Source: Carallia brachiata | Taxonomy: Eukaryota; Streptophyta; Magnoliopsida; Malpighiales; Rhizophoraceae | DNA length: 64,000 nt | Assembly (NCBI GenBank): GCA_021464245.1 | Contig: JADCRB010000043.1 | Coordinates: 648,168-712,167 of the forward strand | Direction: 5' to 3' | Shown: piece after piece, positions 61,424 to 64,000 of the stretch | Layout of the letters: every line of letters starts with the position of its first letter | Numbering within the stretch: position 1 is the first letter of the stretch | The notes under the pieces: generated by a model | What the model was told of the DNA's origin: nothing | The model's input: the letters and a program-made list of their open reading frames with translations, nothing else | Databases searched by the model: none | Translations under genes and position numbers: made by a program

Positions 61424-64000
61424 CTGGTGAATTCTTGCTGCTCCTTTTACCATGTCCCAACTCAGCCCTCTGCGGATTCAAAAACTGGAATAAATGCTAG
61501 CCTTCCAGAAGAAATCATGCATTGAAACGTCTGTGAGAGGTCCTGCTTATATCGTACTTGTTGATTTGTGTTAAGCCACCACATTTGTTAATTTGTGTTG
61601 AGCCACTGGGATTTTTTGACATTACTGTTGAGAAATAAGTGTTTTTTTTTTTAAAACTTGATTAGATCTAATTGTAATCAAACTCAAAACTTTCGAACTT
61701 AAAAATGAATTTAGTATCAATTAATGGCTCGTTTGGAAATGTTGTCAATTTTTTGTTACTATTTCTTTTTTTTTTTTTTTTTTTTTGTTATTTGCTGAAT
61801 TTTTGTATTTATTACTGTCAATTTTTATTTTTTTCTATAAAAATAAAAAAATAGATAGAAAAAGAATAGTGAGAGAAATGGTAAAAAGAATATAAATAGA
61901 GAGTGAAAAAAAGGGGAGAGAGAGAGGGTAGAGAGAGAATGATAGAGAGAGAAAAAAGGAGAGAGAAAGAGGGTAGAAATTTAATGAGTAGAGAGAATGA
62001 CAGAGATAGAAAAGAGAGAGAGAGGGTAAAGAAAGAACGAGTAAAAAGAATGATAGAGAGAGAAAAATGAGAGTGAGAGAGGGTCGAGAGAAAATAAGTA
62101 GAGAGACTAGTAAAGGGAGAAAAAAAAGAGAGAGAGGGCAAAGAGAAAATGGTAGAATGAGAAAAAGAAGAGAGAGTGTGGGTAGACATAGAATGGTAGA
62201 GAGAGAAAAAGAGAGACAGAGAGGGTAGAGAGAAAAAAAGGAGAGAGAGAGGGTAGAGAGAGAATGGGTCAAGAGAATAGTAAAACGAGAAAAATGAGAG
62301 AGTGTGAGTAGAGAGAGAATGGTGAGAGAGAAAAATGAGAGAAAGTAGAGAGAAAATGAGTAGAGAGTGGTTGAGAGAGAAAAAGGAGAGAGAGAGTGGG
62401 TAGAGGGAGAATGAGTAGAGAGAGATACAGGAGAGAGAGAGTAGTGAGAGAATGAGTAAAGAGAATAGTAGAGAGAAAAAAAAGCGAGAAAGGATATAGA
62501 GAAAATAGTAGAGATAAAAAATGGAGAGAGAGGATAGAGAGAGAAAGAGTAGAGAAGGAAAAAATAGAGAGGGATAGAGAGAAGATGCGTAACAAAAGAT
62601 ATGATGAAGAGAGTGGATAAAGAGAGAAAAGATTGTGAGAAAGTATAGAAAAGAAAGTGAAAAATAAAATGAGAAAGTATCTTTTATTATTTTTTCAATT
62701 TTTTTCTTTGAAAATGATTTTAATATTTTATCAAAAAAAGAAAACAAAAATGATACCAAACATATTTTTTATTTTTTGTGAAAAATAAACAAAACACAAA
62801 AAATATAATCCTTACCAAACGGGCTACGTTATGGCTTTTTTTTTTTTTTTTGGTTGCTTAACATCGCAGTAGAAAGATAAGATCCTATCGCTTGCTCTTC
62901 TTAATAGCCAGTCTTGATTGAATAGCTTTTTGTTTAATGTGTTTTTTATATTTTTTAAAATTTTGAGTTGAAATAACTCATTATATAGATTTTACCTAAT
63001 TTTAAACGTCTAGTTTTCAATTTTAGAAATAAGTAGTGTCATGCGTAATGCAATCTGTCTCGATTAACAACTTATTAGATACGTCACCAAAAAATCTTGG
63101 ATTTATTTTGTTACTTTTAAAGATTGAATCACATTTGTAAAAATGCGAAACCTTTTGATTAATACAGTAAAATCTCATATTTAATGTGGTTCGATATTGA
63201 TATTAAATGAATTCCGTGAATGCTTTGACCAAACAACTTTGTCTGTCTCTCAAAATTTTTGAACTGTTCCGTAATTTTGACATAAATTCTGTCAAGACTT
63301 TTTAAATTTTTTGTTCTAAATTTAATAATTCTATTCTAGTTTCTAGCCTTTCTCTTCCCTTATAACCAACAAATTTTCTGAGCCGAATGTGGTTCTGGCC
63401 TCCTAAGACCTTGAAAAAAAAAAATTGGGAGAATTTTAATGCCAATCACAGGGAAAATTTTTGTATAATTTTCACTGTCATAGAATTTCTCTTGAATAAA
63501 TAGTGATATAAATACAAAGGTAATTATCACAAGGAATATTATTACCGTCGACAGCAGAGTTAGATAAATAGAGATATTAATCAAATTTAATTCATAATGT
63601 AAACTTATGTATTTAAAATTCTTGTTAAGAATCTTAATAATTTTAAATATATCATATATTATTTCAAAATTAGTGGTTAAACTAAATTAGTTTGATTACC
63701 CGTTATCCTAATTTCTAATTGTGTCGGTCGATCTGAAATATCATCGATGAGAATGTTTCATGCAATAATTACTTGCATATTTTATATCCCTTTTCATTAA
63801 AGAGTTTTGTGACAATAAAATTTGATACTACAAATGACACGAATCAAACGCATGTCGTATTATGATCTTCATAGTAAAATTGAAAAATCTTACATATCAC
63901 TAATTACATTAAGATCTACATGGTTAAACTAACAACTTAATCATGAAGATCTTAATGTAGTTACTGATGTGGATATAAACACACAGGGAATTATTGCATG
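61424..64000 (+). repeat. Duplicated segment, copy 2: HSD 3' scrap plus flank, runs off the window
   Basis: Starting near GGTGAATTCTTGCTGCTCC, this copies the last ~70 bases of the HSD coding region (61424-61493, still ending AAACTGGAATAA) and then its downstream flank, in the same orientation as copy 1 but diverged by many substitutions and small indels. The upstream HSD exons are absent. A MITE splits it at 61726-62825; matching resumes at AACATCGCAGTAGAAAG and continues to the window edge. Confidence 0.85.
61726..62825. mobile_element. Second polypurine Tourist-like MITE, nested in duplicated copy 2
   Basis: The left end GGCTCGTTTGGAAATG and the complement of the right end GCCCGTTTGGTAAGG match the termini of the 1033-2163 element. 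The same T-rich subterminal text (CTGAATTTTTG, TGTCAATTTTTATTTTTT, ATAAAAATAAAAAAATAG) and the same GAGAGA purine body (about 61850-62680) follow. TTAA lies just left and GTTA just right, so the target duplication is blurred. No transposase is present. The matching site at about 45860 lacks it. Confidence 0.8.

Noticed and set aside
61818..62759. 313-codon minus-strand frame
   Set aside because: Same artefact in the second polypurine MITE.
1..64000. CRISPR arrays, prophage, operons, rRNA genes
   Set aside because: Gene structure and composition are those of a plant nuclear chromosome; no regularly spaced identical repeats or rRNA sequence were seen.

Overview
This is a nuclear window from a flowering plant, most likely a woody eudicot. 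The evidence is AT-rich intergenic DNA, short exons split by GT-AG introns, long CT/GA and AT microsatellites, MITE-type transposons, and plant-specific families (auxin influx carrier, ASHR1, steroleosin-like HSD, ERF, glycine-rich cold-shock protein). No operons, CRISPR arrays, viral genes or organelle gene clusters were seen. All names rest on motifs and family sequences recalled from memory, because no search could be run.

Layout. 1-6.4 kb: AT-rich DNA, a Tourist-like MITE carrying a polypurine minisatellite (1033-2163), and a broken biotin-protein-ligase (HCS1) relic on the minus strand (about 3.2-5.1 kb). 6.4-12.9 kb: a 14-exon ASHR1 (MYND-SET) gene on plus. 13.7-17.5 kb: a six-exon MPS1/TTK kinase gene on minus, convergent with ASHR1. 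17.5-22.7 kb: gene-free. 22.7-25.4 kb: an eight-exon LAX3-like auxin importer. 25.4-30.1 kb: intergenic with a retroelement RNase H scrap and a tRNA-like SINE scrap. 30.1-32.3 kb: a CHCHD2/10-like twin-CX9C gene on minus. 35.3-35.9 kb: a one-exon cold-shock/zinc-knuckle protein on minus. 38.4-41.1 kb: a two-exon uL18-family gene on minus. 43.0-45.6 kb: a six-exon HSD/steroleosin-like SDR gene on plus. 48.7-49.2 kb: a decayed ERF on minus. 49.2-50.1 kb: another MITE-like element. 52.6-56.8 kb: a disordered protein with vasculin-like motifs on plus. 59.2-59.7 kb: a long foldback element. 61.4-64.0 kb: a second copy of the HSD 3' end and downstream flank, interrupted by a second polypurine MITE.

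The genes do not form a pathway. They are unrelated housekeeping and regulatory genes: histone methylation, spindle checkpoint, auxin import, mitochondrial CHCH protein, RNA chaperone, organelle ribosomal-type protein, sterol/oil-body dehydrogenase. LAX3, CHCHD, the cold-shock protein and HSD read cleanly through every splice junction. ASHR1 (twice), MPS1, uL18, the ERF and the vasculin-like gene each carry 1-2 bp frame breaks against family expectation, some in homopolymers. This suggests residual assembly indels, real decay, or both.

I found no convincing new multi-gene system. The most unusual items are the two polypurine MITEs, the duplicated HSD tail whose unoccupied copy is nearby, the HSD protein with alanine at the expected catalytic-serine position, and the ~490 bp foldback.
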